From assembly GCA_946894095.1 (NCBI GenBank), contig OX335657.1, forward strand, positions 5,022,001 through 5,086,000: DNA of 64,000 bases, given 5' to 3'. How positions within the stretch are numbered: the first letter of the stretch is position 1; each line of letters starts with the position of its first letter. The position numbers and the translations under genes are program-made. This stretch comes from Incurvaria masculella. Lineage: Eukaryota; Arthropoda; Insecta; Lepidoptera; Incurvariidae. Shown here piece after piece: positions 12,742 through 24,023 of this stretch. Under the pieces are notes generated by a model that was not told the DNA's origin, ran no database searches, and saw nothing but the letters and a program-made list of their open reading frames with translations.

Positions 12742-13279
12742 TTACGGCGGCCCAACCCGGCGGGCCTAACTCATTCGCGGGCACGGTACAAAACCGTGCT
12801 GTTGCGCTCTGGGACCTTCTCTGCTGTAATGAATAAGACAGGAAAGATGCAACATGTCCACAAAAAAGACAATGTGCATAGTGTATGTTTTGGTAAGATT
12901 TACGAAAATTTTTATTACAAAACGACTTATAGCTAAAAGTAAACCACGACCGCTGTAGTCAAACATCTAACAAAAACCAAATATATTATAAATCTTGATT
13001 AAATAAGCTATAACTGATGACTAATCTTTTTAAGATATTCTTACTTTATCATTGCGTAATCCACCTCCAAACTTATTGTACAAAACGCGCGAAAAACTCT
13101 AACTTTCGGACCTTATAACTTAGAAACCAAACACAATTTTACAATGCCAACGGTCCTCAGAAATCTAGTTCAATCATATAAAGCTATTTTGAGCAAAATT
13201 TGGGATCTTTGACAATAAATATGGGCGTGATCTTCTTTCCCCGTTTGTATGGGGAGTTGAGCGGGATGGGCCGCCTTAA
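12742..13279. mobile_element. TTAA-type MITE, family G (copy 1)
   Basis: The element spans 12746-13275 (530 bp). The left end is GGCGGCCCAACCCGGC and the right end GCGGGATGGGCCGCC, an inverted repeat of about 15 bp. It is flanked by TTAC (mutated) at 12742 and TTAA at 13276. It is near-identical over its length to 34556-35096. TTAA duplication is the signature of piggyBac-type transposition. There is no transposase. Confidence 0.8.
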
Positions 13280-14894
13280 GTGCTGCAGCATCATACATTT
13301 TTTGTTTCATTCCGGAATTAAGAAAATAACATTATTTAACGAAACGTTTCGACCAAAGTCGCACGTGCGTCGCCTCACGCTTCATGTTTATTGTCTTAAG
13401 CCCATTTTGGCCGCAGTTGGCATACTCGTAAAATGCACGATCCTTTGTTAGTTTATTCCGGTCTTCTTAATTTATTGGACGCACTTTGTTAAATGCGACA
13501 TCGTTTGCTTTGCTTTGGTATGAACTTTATTTATTTTTACAAACTATTTTGCATTATTTTATCAAATCTACATTATTTGATGTGAAATTATCGTGAAATA
13601 GGCAAGCTTTAATAATACACACGCTTTAAATGAAACCCATATTACGTTCTGGTGATAAAAGGAATAGATATCCTAAGGGTGTATATGATCAAGAAGAATA
13701 TTATATTAAGTACTTAATCTCTTAGGAATAACTTAACCTTCCTTTTTAATCATATTCTAACATTAACGAAGGTGCCAGCGGCTTCACCCGCGTTAAAATC
13801 TACCGAAAAGAAATGGATTTTTTGCTAACGACTCTAATATTTAACCTCACTCCTCACCTCTCAGGTAATATAGCGTATTGGTTGGTACCTCATAATCGAT
13901 CGGGAAGACCGAATCTATACCTTCTCAAAATATAATAAGTGGTTTTCAAGTCATAAGCCAACAGACAGTGCTCCTATTACTTGCGAAACCACTTCTTAAA
14001 AACATCTCACGCATTTATTGAAAACAGTGCTTTGACCAATTCATTGTTTAATTGATCAATTCAAGTAACAAATAACGCGTCCTTAAGCCTCGTCCCATTC
14101 ATTTATCTAAGTGATTTCTCACCCACAGCTGAATGTTGCCCCTTCCTTGTTCCCGTTTAGTTATTGTTGTTGTAGGAATACTTCCCCCAGCTTTCATTCA
14201 CTTGAAGTAGGCATTACGTGACGTATAGAACGCATCTTAAAGAGTCTGCTAACTTCAGTTTTTAAGTACTGGTTTAATTAGATGTCTAGTTCATAAATCT
14301 ATCTATCTGTTTTAAATTTTCCATCGACTTTAATGAACGTAATTTTACCACAAAATAACCTCTTCATTATTGATCTTAGTTACACTGAAAAATGAGGAGC
14401 AACTGTTCTCTGTTTTAGCACAGTTAATATTCAGTTATTTTAGTAAAGTATTTCTCATTACTATTAATGTATTAAAGTAAATATATATAAATGAGCCAAA
14501 AAAGCTAATATTATACAGTTATTTTAGCTATTGAACAGTACCGGTGATTATGTATACAGCTATAATGGCTATACATAACGGTAGGCTAATATTTACACTT
14601 ACGTAAAGGAACTTGACTTTAGCGACCAGGCACGAATGTAGAATAGAGGCTGTAGAAATATATTCCCTAAGGAAAGTATGCAAAGTGAGTTTACTTGGAC
14701 AAGTTATGAAATAGCTTAGTATTGGATTTGTAGAGTTAATTAATCACGAAAGAATGGTGAAACAAAATTACATAACATATACGCGTGGAATTGTACCGCC
14801 CTGTACCATGCCTAGTACGATTCAATGCTTCATAAAGATCTTACAAGCCGTAATCGTAGAACTTGTATAAAACGATGTATGTCTAGGCAAAGCC

Positions 14895-14975
14895 AAAGAA
14901 GTGTGCTGGGATCGAACCGTATTGCGCTGTATCATCTCTGCCTACCCCTCCAGGGAAGCGGCGTGATATATTTGG
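14895..14975 (+). repeat. Short interspersed repeat (CTGCCTACCCCTCCAGGG)
   Basis: CTGCCTACCCCTCCAGGGAA plus GCGGCGTGAT is found inverted at 2025-2095, and a weaker relative lies at 16908-16945. The family occurs widely in Lepidoptera as far as I recall. The class is unclear. Confidence 0.55.
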
Positions 14976-15999
14976 TATATGTGTATGTATTTCAACTCCT
15001 CATACATTTGGTTTAAGAATCAAACGGCTTTATGTCTAGTGATTATTATCGATATTAGGAAAAAGTCGAAGAAAGAGAGTTTTTCATTTCGGCCTCCAGT
15101 GTAACCCCCTGAAGCTACGAGAGATGTTTTCTTAGTTAAACTATCAGGGTCCTACATCCCACTTCAGACTCTAATACTTTATTTTTAATGTCATATTTAT
15201 AATGAAAGAATTATCTTCAGATAAACCTAACACACGTCCAGACCCTTGCGCACTGCATGACGCCCGCATCTCTTTGACAGCTGACAGAACATCCATCACG
15301 TTCCTAATTTAAAATTCCCGCGATTCGGGAAAGAGCGCGGACGCACCGTTAATCCAGATAGAAGGATTGTTTACGGAATGCGACTAAAATTAAACGGGGC
15401 GAGAAGTGTTCTAAAGTGCTCTAGGATTTAAGGGGCTTTGGACGATTCCAAGTAATCTCCAAAAGCGCATACTATCACTTTATTTAACTGTGTTGTAAGA
15501 TTTTCCAAGACTGAGAAATGAACTGTAATCAGGGGTAAATAAATCGGGGTGCTCAAACAATGGTCGAGATTTATTTAGGATCAAAATTGTTTCTAATCAT
15601 CAAAATCTCTATTGCACTTAGATGTTAGTGACTTTTAACTCCAAATTATGAGCAAAGCATCTCATATAAGTATGATTTACTTTTAAAAAAATGGTTTAGG
15701 TATGACACTAGGAAATCGTTTAATTGCATTTTTTATAACTTTATTTTAAATACTTTAAATACGCACAGTGTACTAAAATGATTTCTAATTCAAATATTCA
15801 ATTTCAAATTGTCTTATCTTTTGTCTATATTTGTTTTTCAATCTTTATTGCCCTTAAATACGTTACAGTGTTTTACTATGGGTAAATTTAATCCGTAAAT
15901 ATTTCACTGAAACGTTACTTTACTACCACTCAAAGTTCAAAGTGATTCGTAGTTGAGAGCGCACTGTACAATATTATATCTTTTTACTCTTAAAGTCAG

Positions 16000-16460
16000 C
16001 TATAAAAGTCGATGAGCTCAGAACAAAAGCCACCTTCAGTCCCGCTCCAGCGCCGATCGAAAACAATGGCCCGGTAAACAGAGAAAAATCGATTCGCCAA
16101 CGCAACGCCTTGCGAGATGAAACGGCAAAATCGTTAACCCCAAAATAGACGGGCTTTTTAACGCATTTTTCGGTAGCTCAGCTCCATCGATTAAACAAAT
16201 ACACGGAGATAAAGACTGCCGTTGAAAGGGGCCGTCACGCCAAGCGGCCGTAAAAATGTATGCCAAAGGCGCGCCGCCTCCTCGCGCGCAGTAAAACTAC
16301 AATGTTTGGTATACACGAGACGTACCGTACACAGATAATGTCGTCTGCCGGGGTGGCGTGTGGGGTAAACAGAGACGCGCGTCGGCGGCGGCGCGGGGCC
16401 TTTGTGTCGCGAGATAGGCAGCGGAAGGATAATGCGCTGTCGTTCACGTCAATTCGTGAA
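16000..16460. promoter_or_regulatory. Candidate intronic enhancer / GC-rich block
   Basis: Non-repetitive sequence with ATCGAT (16088, 16186), GTAAACAG (forkhead-like, 16074), AACAATGG (Sox-like, 16062) and TTTTTAACG motifs, grading into a GC-rich part at 16240-16400. Open frames over it have no domain. The enhancer role is inference. Confidence 0.25.
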
Positions 16461-16494
16461 TGTTCATGAGATTACCAGCGCCTATAAGGTAGTG

Positions 16495-16898
16495 GCCACA
16501 CTGGATCAGAAGTCGTTTCAGGGGCGGGTGGACTGGCCTTCTATCCCAGAGGTCTGGGTGCAAATCCCCGCCTCTTTCATTCACTTTTCAATTTCTTTCT
16601 CTTTCTGAGTTGGATACATGGATTTCGTTACGAATACGAGCTGTTCCATGGTCCGGAATCCATGTATCATTTGAGATCTTCCCTTCCTACGTGGTGGGGT
16701 TCAGCTGGCCTGGGTTGTTACCATCGCGTTTGATGAAAAAATGGTCCAAGCGACAATTAAACAATGTTCGTGTTTTCCATGTAGTTCAATGTAGCCATGC
16801 TCGTAAAGCATGACACCTAATTCCTTAGGGATTGCGGTTGGTTGAACTAATATCATGACGGTCGGTGTGATATTAGTTATCTATGTCCAGCAACATAG
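16495..16898 (+). repeat. SINE family A, old nearly complete copy
   Basis: A tRNA-like head is followed by a B-box-like GGGTGCAAATCCC, the pyrimidine-rich TTTCTTTCTCTTTCTGAGTT, the GCGAGCTG-type segment, the GGTGGGGTTCA core, the GTCCAAGCGACAATTAAA segment, and the tail AATATCATGACGGTCGGTGT. It is more diverged than the copies at 21308 and 48972. Confidence 0.75.
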
Positions 16899-17358
16899 AA
16901 AATACATACCATCACGCCGCTTCATAAGAGGGATAGGCAATTAAAAAGAGTAACAGCAAGTTCTTCCTTCGCTACTCCGATACTCAATTGATTCATACAT
17001 GCTTTTCGAGTACGGATGCTAGGTACGTATCTGACCTTTACGATACACTTTACCGATCTGACCAGAGAGCATGCTTCTAGGCAGTGGGATCTCCGGTTTA
17101 TGCACTTTCTCAAAGTAAAATGATTTCGCCATTATTTCGTCACTCATTCGCTCTACGTGAGCAAACCAGCTTGAATAGCCTTTGTGTAATGTTTATTTTT
17201 GTAATTACATCTTATTTCAGTTTACAATGTTGTCTTTACACTTTGCGTTTAAATAATACATATTGATCAAAAAAAAATATACAAATAAAATCACATGTTA
17301 CAAAATATGATTACAATTGTTCACACACCTGCCATCTGTGCTCACTTAGAACTATACT

Positions 17359-17573
17359 TAGGGCTGATTTCTCAATAGTCAGATAAACAGCCAGATAGCT
17401 ATTCGACGGATTTATTTACGCTTCTGCTTATCCATCCGAAAGCAAAATTATGGTAAGATAATTGTGATAGAAGATATAATTCTCCGGCAATGACTTTCCG
17501 TCTTTTGACCAACGTGAATTTGTACTATCAGTCCGATAAGTACTATCTGAGTATTGAAAAATCGGCCCTCAGT
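17359..17573. mobile_element. MITE with CTNAGGGCNGATTTTTCAAT termini
   Basis: The left end CTTAGGGCTGATTTCTCAAT and the right end ATTGAAAAATCGGCCCTCAG form TIRs. Inside are GCTATTCGACGGATTTATTT and TGATAGAAGATATAATTCTC. A second, right-truncated copy lies at 39718-39930. It sits only about 170 bp before runt exon 2. Confidence 0.75.
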
Positions 17574-17742
17574 GTAGTTGTTAACTTATCTTCATTTCAT
17601 GTAACATTTTTAAAAATATAGAAAAATAAGAACAACAAAAGCTGTTTAACGTGTTCATTAATAATGGTTCAATTATTAGGACGAATGATTTATTGTCACC
17701 CTTAACATACGTGATTTTAAAGAATGTTTTCCTTTGTCGCAG

Positions 17743-17901
17743 GCTACGGTTACGGGCACCCGGGCCTGTTCAACCCGTTCCTGCTGAACGCGGGCTGGTT
17801 GGACGCCGCCTACCTCAACTACGCGTGGTCAGACTACCTCCGGCCGCACGCGCACGTGCCGAGAGACCCCACCGCCGCCGCCGCCGATTCACTACTCAAA
17901 G
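17743..17901 (+). CDS. runt: Runt transcription factor, coding exon 2
   Basis: Encodes residues 155-208 in phase with exons 1 and 3. The first codon (AGC) and last codon (GGA) are split across the junctions. The product begins SYGYGHPGLFNPFLLNAG and continues WLDAAYLNYAWSDYLR. This hydrophobic/aromatic block directly after the Runt domain is what I recall for Drosophila Runt (YGYPHPGAFNPFML...WLDAAY), and it separates runt from lozenge and the RunxA/RunxB paralogs. It ends in an Ala run encoded by GCC repeats and DSLLK. The donor is G|GTTTGT at 17902, which is itself the first unit of a tandem array. Confidence 0.92.
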
Positions 17902-18373
17902 GTTTGTCATCCCTAAACTTTTGTCTTGTCTTAATTAAAGTTACAAGCAAAGTTGGTGAGAGTCGTAACCAAACGGTTTGTCCCCCCTGAATATTAATTT
18001 TGTTTTAGTGATATTTGTGAGGAAACGTTGATACCCCTGAACTTTCGTTTTGTTGTGGTGATAGTAGTGAGCAAACGTTGTCTCCAACAAACTTACTTTT
18101 TTTTTGTGAAAGTGGTGAGCAAACATCCGTCGTCCCCCTGAACTTTGATGATAATGAAAACGTTGTCAGCTCTGAACTTTCATTTTGTTTTGGTGATTAG
18201 TAGTGAGCAAACGTTGTCTCCAATAAACTTACATATTTGTTTTGGTGATAGTGGTGAGCAAACATCAGTCGTCCCCCTGAACTTTGATGATAGTAGCAAG
18301 GAAACGTTGTCAGCTCTGAACTTTCATTTTATTTTTGTGATAAAGTTGAAAGTGAGCAAAGTTGTTACCCCTG
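17896..18373. repeat. Degenerate tandem array starting at the exon 2 splice donor
   Basis: About 8-9 units of roughly 40-75 bp share the pattern AGCAAACGTTGTC...CCCTGAACTTTC.TTTTGTTTTGGTGATAGTAGTG. Units start near 17948, 18022, 18072, 18119, 18156, 18208, 18258 and 18300. There is a higher-order pair (about 18072-18207 repeated as 18208-18350). The donor AAAGGTTTGTCATCCCTAAA fits the start of a unit. The array is cut by a MITE at 18374 and continues weakly to about 18720. Confidence 0.75.
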
Positions 18374-18618
18374 GGGGTCCATTCAGGGCAAGAGTGAGTT
18401 CGAATTCGCCACTTAATATCAACTCACTTTTTTAAATAGTTAATGTTTCCACACTTCTTGAACATCGTTACAGTTAGGAAAAAATCTGGTCTGTCCCGCA
18501 AATACGTTGGAAGTATAAATAACGGTTCCGTTATTTAAATAATCATATATTTCCCAGCAATTTTTAGGTTAACTCACTCCCGAACTCGAACTCACTGTTG
18601 CCCTGAATGGACCCCCTG
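18371..18618. mobile_element. MITE with GGGGTCCATTCAGGGCAA TIRs (copy 1)
   Basis: The element spans 18374-18615 (242 bp). The TIRs start GGGGTCCATTCAGGGCAA and continue imperfectly through GAGTGAGTTCGA (about 35 bp). The flanking CTG on each side (18371-18373, 18616-18618) rebuilds the interrupted array unit ACCCCTG, so CTG is the target duplication. A 3-bp CWG duplication fits PIF/Harbinger or a related superfamily. A second copy lacking the outermost left terminus is at 59397-59626. Confidence 0.8.
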
Positions 18619-19299
18619 ATCTTGAGTAGGAGAGAGCCGTGACCAAAGATTTGTCCTCTCATGTTATGTCGTAGAAATTTATTAGCATTTTTTGCAAGTG
18701 AGCAAAGGTTGTCTACACTGTACTGTCATGCCGTGTTAATAAAAGCCATCGGCAGAAGTTTGTGTCCCACGAATTTAAACCTTCAGTAATAGTTTTAGCA
18801 CTTAACATTACAAAATCGAATGTTTTGCCTTCATAATTTAGTTTTAAGGTGATGAAATCCATGACTTTTGGATTACGAAAAGCTTTCTCTCCCCTTAACC
18901 TGGTGGTGATAGCCTAGCGTAAGCCAGTTATGCCTCCGGCAATCTAATTGTCTGAATCAACGTACCTAATACTTAAGCTTCTCTCTCCCTTGAACGTATA
19001 TTTGGGAGTGATTTAAGCTCCAGCAAAGATTTATTTCCAATGATCCTAGCTTAACGAAATTAGTCCAATTCTCATGGACAAATATTTTTTGAGCGATCGA
19101 TGCTAGTGCTTTCGATCGGCGAGTTATTGCTAAGACAAGAAAACTTCTGAAACCAAAAGGTTTCTACTTTGAAGCCACGTTTTTGAGGTGTTGGCCTCTC
19201 GAAACTCAATTAATTCAGGTACAAATGCTGCCACCCGAACACACCACGACGGGATCCTTCCGCGAGTATGCCTTTCGCCACCCTATCGGCCCTCACCCT

Positions 19300-19330
19300 C
19301 CCTCCCGCCCCCCCCCCCCCCCCCCCTGCG
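19300..19330. repeat. Poly-C tract
   Basis: CTCCCTCCCGCC leads into a run of about 17 C. It is a likely site of length polymorphism or sequencing error. Neighbouring open frames are low complexity. Confidence 0.8.
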
Positions 19331-19844
19331 CCGACGAGCGCAACAGCCTCCACGTCCGAGAGTGTGTAACACGAAGAATTCAGTAGAGAGGAGCTTCTCT
19401 ATTCTAAATCTTCGCCTAGGGGGTTTTCAGTGAATTCAGCGTCTTGGAGGTTTGGTTAATGCTCAAAATATGTATTAAAATACGCTAAATACACTTTGAA
19501 GCCGGAATCTTCTGATAATTCGAGTGGTATTTATTCATCAATATTACACATTCTTACAAAAAAAAAAAAGATTTTGGTAAAGAATAATGTCTCCAAGTCG
19601 ACTCATTGATTATGATGAAATCGTAGGTTAAGTCCGCCCTCATACATGCACCACTTTCATACTCTTTCTGTTATAGATTTTATACATTTCGTAACGTATT
19701 CGAATGCTTCATGGTTTTGAATATATCTAAGACTGTCGATCCCCTTACCTACCATATAGTACGACTAAGCTAGTCCGGGTCATACCACTGCACTGAATTT
19801 CAATACAATTCAATTCATCTATGCTTATAAAATGAAACTGCTGG

Positions 19845-20290
19845 CATGGCAAGCTAATTCAGTCGGAAATACAGTGTTTGAGCTAATATCAAGATAGTAG
19901 GTGTAGTATTAGTATTCCATGTATAGTTACATGAACAAAATTGTTCATGCAGCATAATTTCTCCATCAAGAAGTCGTTCTTGTTACGGTTACCCTTCCAT
20001 GCTCTATTTTTAGTTTTGTTAGAAATAAATTCTTGGACCTAACCTATCCGTCATGATATTAGCCCAATATAACGTATTCCAGAAAGACTTAGGTGCCATG
20101 CTGTGACCTTTCCTTTCTGAAGACAGACAATTTTTAAATGCAGCTTTGACCGTATTTCCATACAAAACTATATCGTACCCTAACTCTACAACATAGGAGG
20201 GAAAGAGGACCTAGAGTTTAACTTAAATTCACTTATTTAATTCAGAAAGAGAAATAAATTATTGAATGAACGGGGTGTGAACCGATGCTC
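19845..20290. repeat. Two degenerate SINE family A fragments, opposite strands
   Basis: Positions 19848-19935 match the + strand tail (CTGGCATGGC, AATATCAAGATAGTAGGTGT). Positions 20048-20260 match the minus strand (CATGATATTAGCCCAATA, AGGTGCCATG, GAGGGAAAGAGGACCTA, CAGAAAGAGAAATAA). Both are old and truncated. Confidence 0.6.
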
Positions 20291-20879
20291 GCTCATATGC
20301 TAGGAAATTCTCGCCTTGAAATTTAACCTAGGACCCTCTACACACGATTATTTGCTCGGTGGTGTGGAGTCAATTTTGGTCCAGCGCGCATCCAGACTTA
20401 CCTTTTTGTTTCCTACGTCACTTGTGTAGGCATTGAAACGCGAAGCCACCTCTCCTCCCCTCCCCTCTCCCCCTCCACCGACCGCTCCCCGACACGGTCA
20501 GTACTCAAACGCCTACTGGCTTTTATTAAACCTAGATAAGACCGGAGTGTTTGTCGGGAAATTAAGCTCGAGTTTTTCGCGCTGTGTAAAGTACGCGGAC
20601 GGGGCTTTTGTTTGCGGTGGAGATGAATTCCGTCAAAAAAGATGTACTGAAAGAGCCAAAAAGAGGGACTGAAAGAGCCACTGTTCAAAATAATTAGGAC
20701 AATTTATGGTGACTTAATCCAAACAGAAAAAAACACATTCTTCTTGTAATCTTCAAAAAAACTACGATTAGACAAAACAAGAATGATAAATACATTGTTT
20801 GGTCTCAACCACATGGAATCGAAACAACAATATTTTCATTTATTTTCACAAATTCTAGACACCTTAGCGTGGCAGGCGA

Positions 20880-21240
20880 ATTTTACTAACCAACGAAGCC
20901 TCCGAAATTGATTCGATCCGAACGGCCCTCAAGCGTCCGATTCGCTAATTAAAAATACCGAAATAAATGAACCGAAAACTTTTCGAATCACCTCAATCAG
21001 CCGGCCAGATATTGGAAGTGCACGCGGGGCCGCCCCGACCTGCGAGAATGACCCCCGACGCCTCCCTCGCTCTGCGTGGAGGCGCCTTCCCCGAGCCGGT
21101 GTTACCTTTAAAGTGGTCTGCGAGAGCGTGGCCGGAGCACGGAGAAGAGCGGAAAAGGTGAAAAACGAACGCCACCATCGCACGGGTCCTTTGTGGCCCA
21201 AACTGTGCCGTCGCTTCCTTTTTATGCAGCCTCCTGCGAT
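20880..21240. promoter_or_regulatory. Candidate regulatory block in runt intron 2
   Basis: A non-repetitive GC-richer stretch bordered by a CTAATTAAAAATACC homeodomain-type site. Open frames on both strands have no recognisable domain. The role is inference. Confidence 0.2.
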
Positions 21241-21307
21241 GGCGAATCAAAGCCCTCTCGGCCAACTTTTCCGACATTGTTTCTAATGAAAATTTCACGT
21301 ACATTGA

Positions 21308-21687
21308 GCGGCTCGGAGCCTAGTGGCGCGGGGACTGGCCTAGCGTACCAGAGGCCTGGGTTCAATACCGACATGCACCACTGTCTTTCTCTTTCCGAGT
21401 TCGATAAGTGCATTTCGTCACGAATGCGAGCTGCCATGTAAAACTGTAGGCCCCCTTTCCCTACTAGGTGGTAGGGTTTAAGCCCGCCCGGGTTGTTACC
21501 ATCGCATTGGATGAAAAGATGGTCGAAGCGGCAATGAAAAATTGTCCGTGTTTTCCATCCAGTTCAATGTAGCCGTGCTCATCAAGGGAATGTCCTGGCA
21601 TTGCACCAAATTCCTCGACCGTGGTGTATTGGGCTAATATCATAACGGTAGTTGTGTGGTATTAGCCATCCATGTCAGGTCGCATAA
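21308..21687 (+). repeat. SINE family A, tRNA-headed, full length (copy 1)
   Basis: The head GCGGCTCGGAGCCTAGTGGC (A box TAGCCTAGTGG-like) is followed by the B box GGGTTCAATACC. Next come a CTTTCTCTTTCCGAGTTCG pyrimidine segment, the CACGAATGCGAGCTG block, the ACTAGGTGGTAGGGTTTAAG core, the GGTCGAAGCGGCAATGAAA segment, CCTGGCATTGCACC, and the tail TAATATCATAACGGTAG...TTAGCCATCCATGTCAGG with a final A-run. It is nearly identical to 48972-49370, so it is recently active. Confidence 0.85.
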
Positions 21688-21996
21688 AAAAAAAACATGC
21701 ACCGTACGGGTGGCTTCCTTATCCCGATGCTTTCGGCGATGCGCCTGGAGGCCTCGGCGGGGAATGGAAGACGCGTCGAGTCGCGTGCGAGATACATCCC
21801 GGCGGGACGGACGTGCGCGGAATGATTGAGCAATCGAATGTACCCACCTTCGTAACTATTCATCTCGCTAGTACATTAGCCTCCTTTTCGCTTTAGCGAG
21901 GAGTTATTTTCTTTTCTTTAACTTTGATGTCACCTCGTCGAATGTAACGACACAATCGAGTAGCAAGGAGTTTCTGTGTACAAGATGTTACGAGAT

Positions 21997-22146
21997 TTAG
22001 GGCCTTTTTCACCTACTGCTGATTAGCTTAATTTAAACATATAAAGGGCCTTTCTTAGTAACTTGCAATCAATATCAGCACTTTAGTAACAAAGGCCCTT
22101 TAAGTGTTAATTGAAATTAATCAGCACTTGCTAAAAACCAGGCTTA
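21997..22146. mobile_element. GGGCCTTTTTCACC MITE, complete copy with TTA duplication
   Basis: The element is 22000-22143. TTA lies on both sides (21997-21999, 22144-22146). The left end GGGCCTTTTTCACCTACTGC and the right end AGCACTTGCTAAAAACCAGGC form an imperfect TIR. The interior repeats AAAGGGCCTTTCTTAG and AAAGGCCCTTTAAGTG, a second inner inverted pair. Confidence 0.8.
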
Positions 22147-23423
22147 AGGTATTGAGCTTTAGTTTAATAAATGTTGTTTCCTTAATATTTATTCTGGCTA
22201 CAGGATGAAAGGAAGATCCATAAAGTATAAAGGACAGCTTTACTAAAGTTTATGAGAATAATCTTTAATAAATATCACATAATAATTTGTATAATAACTA
22301 CCCGCAATTATATTTCCTGGCTTGTTAGAGTCCTGCTTTACTAATGAAATATTTTGCAGATTTATTTCTCCCCTAGTTTCTTTAATTCATGTTCGATTCT
22401 AAATTAAGTATTCAATTTGTTAATTTTAGCATGTTTTTAAATGTGCATCTTTCCAACTTGTAAATGCATAAAACAATAAATTTATTTGGAAGCGTTTTTG
22501 AGGCGACTCTGCCCGAGAGTGAATTACAAAAAAATCAAACAGTAACACCTATATATTTTTGTTTCTATATATGTTTTCTCAGATACGTCCCCACAATCGT
22601 CTCGAATTGCATGCGACTATGCCGCCTCAAACAGTGCGCATTCTATGAATGTTCCATGAGTTTCGGTAGCGACACATGTCTTTACGAATTACGTCCCCGG
22701 AGCAGAGACGCAGGGCGGGCGACCCTCTCCCTCCTGACGCACTAAAAAAACATCCCTCCGCCGAAGCAGGCTTTAAACGGCTACAGATTGTACATTATCC
22801 TCAGTGCGATTATGCACCCTCGGCTCGGGGTGCCGGCCCAGCATCCCTGCGGACTCGTGCCTCATATTACGTCATGTTCGACATTCACCCCGGAATTGCA
22901 ATATTATGCAACATAAAAAAGGCATTCTGCAGTCTCGCAGTGTTATCTTATGGTTATAGTTGTTCCTTCATTTGCTTAGACTTTGTGTGCGCTTTGTCCA
23001 TTTGATCTTTTCTAACTAAGGTGGTTCCGTAAGCATGATAAAATTACGCTCCCCATACATAGTTTATTAATAATTTTAAATCCACTGTCCTAATTTACTT
23101 GATATTTAGTATCTAATATTTGGCAACAAATATCTGTGATTGAATATTTTTTTACGGTAAATAGATCCTAGTAGAGACAACCAAATTCATTTGAAGATTT
23201 ACTTTTACTTTAATTTGGTTCAGTTTGGATTTTTTATAAAAAACAAAAGTTTGTTGCCTGATATGAGATATAAAATATCAATTCAATTGAAACAGTGGTT
23301 TTTAAATGATTAGTAAACTATGTTTGTAAGGAGAGCACAGCTAACTGGCCAAACGCCCTGCCTCTTTTCAGCCATTGAGATTTCATGTGACACATAATAA
23401 CAGTTGTATTTCTTTGCCCACAG

Positions 23424-23992
23424 GAGCGACGCCAATGGCTGGTCCGGTCGGTCTGCCCGGCGCCGAGCTGTTTCCCTTCCCCCCCGCCCTCGCCAACCTC
23501 CCCCCCGGCGCGCTGCTGCCGCCCCCCGGCGCCTTCCTCCCGCCCAACGCGCTCGTACCCTTCGCGCCGCACCCCGCCGAGCTCGCGCTCAAGGCGCTGC
23601 ACCCCGAGCTCACGCTCAAGAACGGCGTCAGCCCGTACGACTCGGCCGTCAGCGTGCGACCGCCGCCGAGCAACTCCTCGCTGGACGCGTCGGTGCGGCT
23701 CTCGCCGGGCAGCAGCCGCCAGAGCGGCAGCCCGCGCAGCCAGCCGGACGCGACCTCGACCGTCTCGGACGAGTCCGAGGACGAGCCGATCGAGGTGGTC
23801 AAGTCGGCGTTCCACCCGACGCGGCCGGCGAGCCTCGAGCTGCAGGAGATGCGGAAGCGGGTGCAGGCGGCGGACTCGACGACGCTGGCGGAGCGGCCGC
23901 GCGGCAGACCGCCGCGGACGCGTCTCCCGCACGCCACCACCAAGATATCCAACGGCGCCGTCACGCACAAGTCCGTGTGGAGACCCTACTGA
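23424..23992 (+). CDS. runt: Runt transcription factor, coding exon 3 (C-terminal)
   Basis: Encodes residues 209-396 and the TGA stop. Exon 3 opens ATPMAGPVGLPGAELFPF. A Pro/Ala/Leu-rich stretch follows (about 220-260), then a Ser-rich region and an acidic patch DESEDE (323-328) leading into PIEVVKSAF (329-337). A basic RPRGRPPRTR segment comes next, and the chain ends in VWRPY (392-396), the Groucho/TLE-binding pentapeptide of Runt proteins. The protein is therefore able to repress. At 396 aa it is shorter than Drosophila Runt (about 510 aa), mainly through less low-complexity sequence. Coding GC is very high against AT-rich flanks, as in exon 1. Confidence 0.92.
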
Positions 23993-24023
23993 ACTATGCG
24001 CGGAGTGGGTGGTAGGATAATTC

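Larger units (their letters stand above)
17902..23423 (+). other. runt: runt intron 2 (about 5.5 kb)
   Basis: The donor is GTTTGT at 17902. The acceptor is TTTGCCCACAG at 23413-23423. It holds the donor-linked tandem array, a MITE inside it, SINEs, a MITE at 22000-22143 and a GC-richer candidate regulatory block at 20880-21240. Stretches 18730-19180, 20420-20880 and 22150-23400 show no gene and no clear repeat. The part at 22560-22870 is GC-richer than its flanks. Confidence 0.88.

Noticed and set aside
17896..18720. CRISPR-like array
   Set aside because: Units are degenerate, variable in length and lack unique spacers; the window is eukaryotic.
23480..23560. Frameshift in the Pro-rich part of exon 3
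   Set aside because: The frame stays open through the C-runs and reaches VWRPY, so no error is needed.
23318..24015. Other long frames over exon 3 on both strands
   Set aside because: Only the 23375-frame continues the Runt protein in phase and ends VWRPY; the others are GC-driven shadows.
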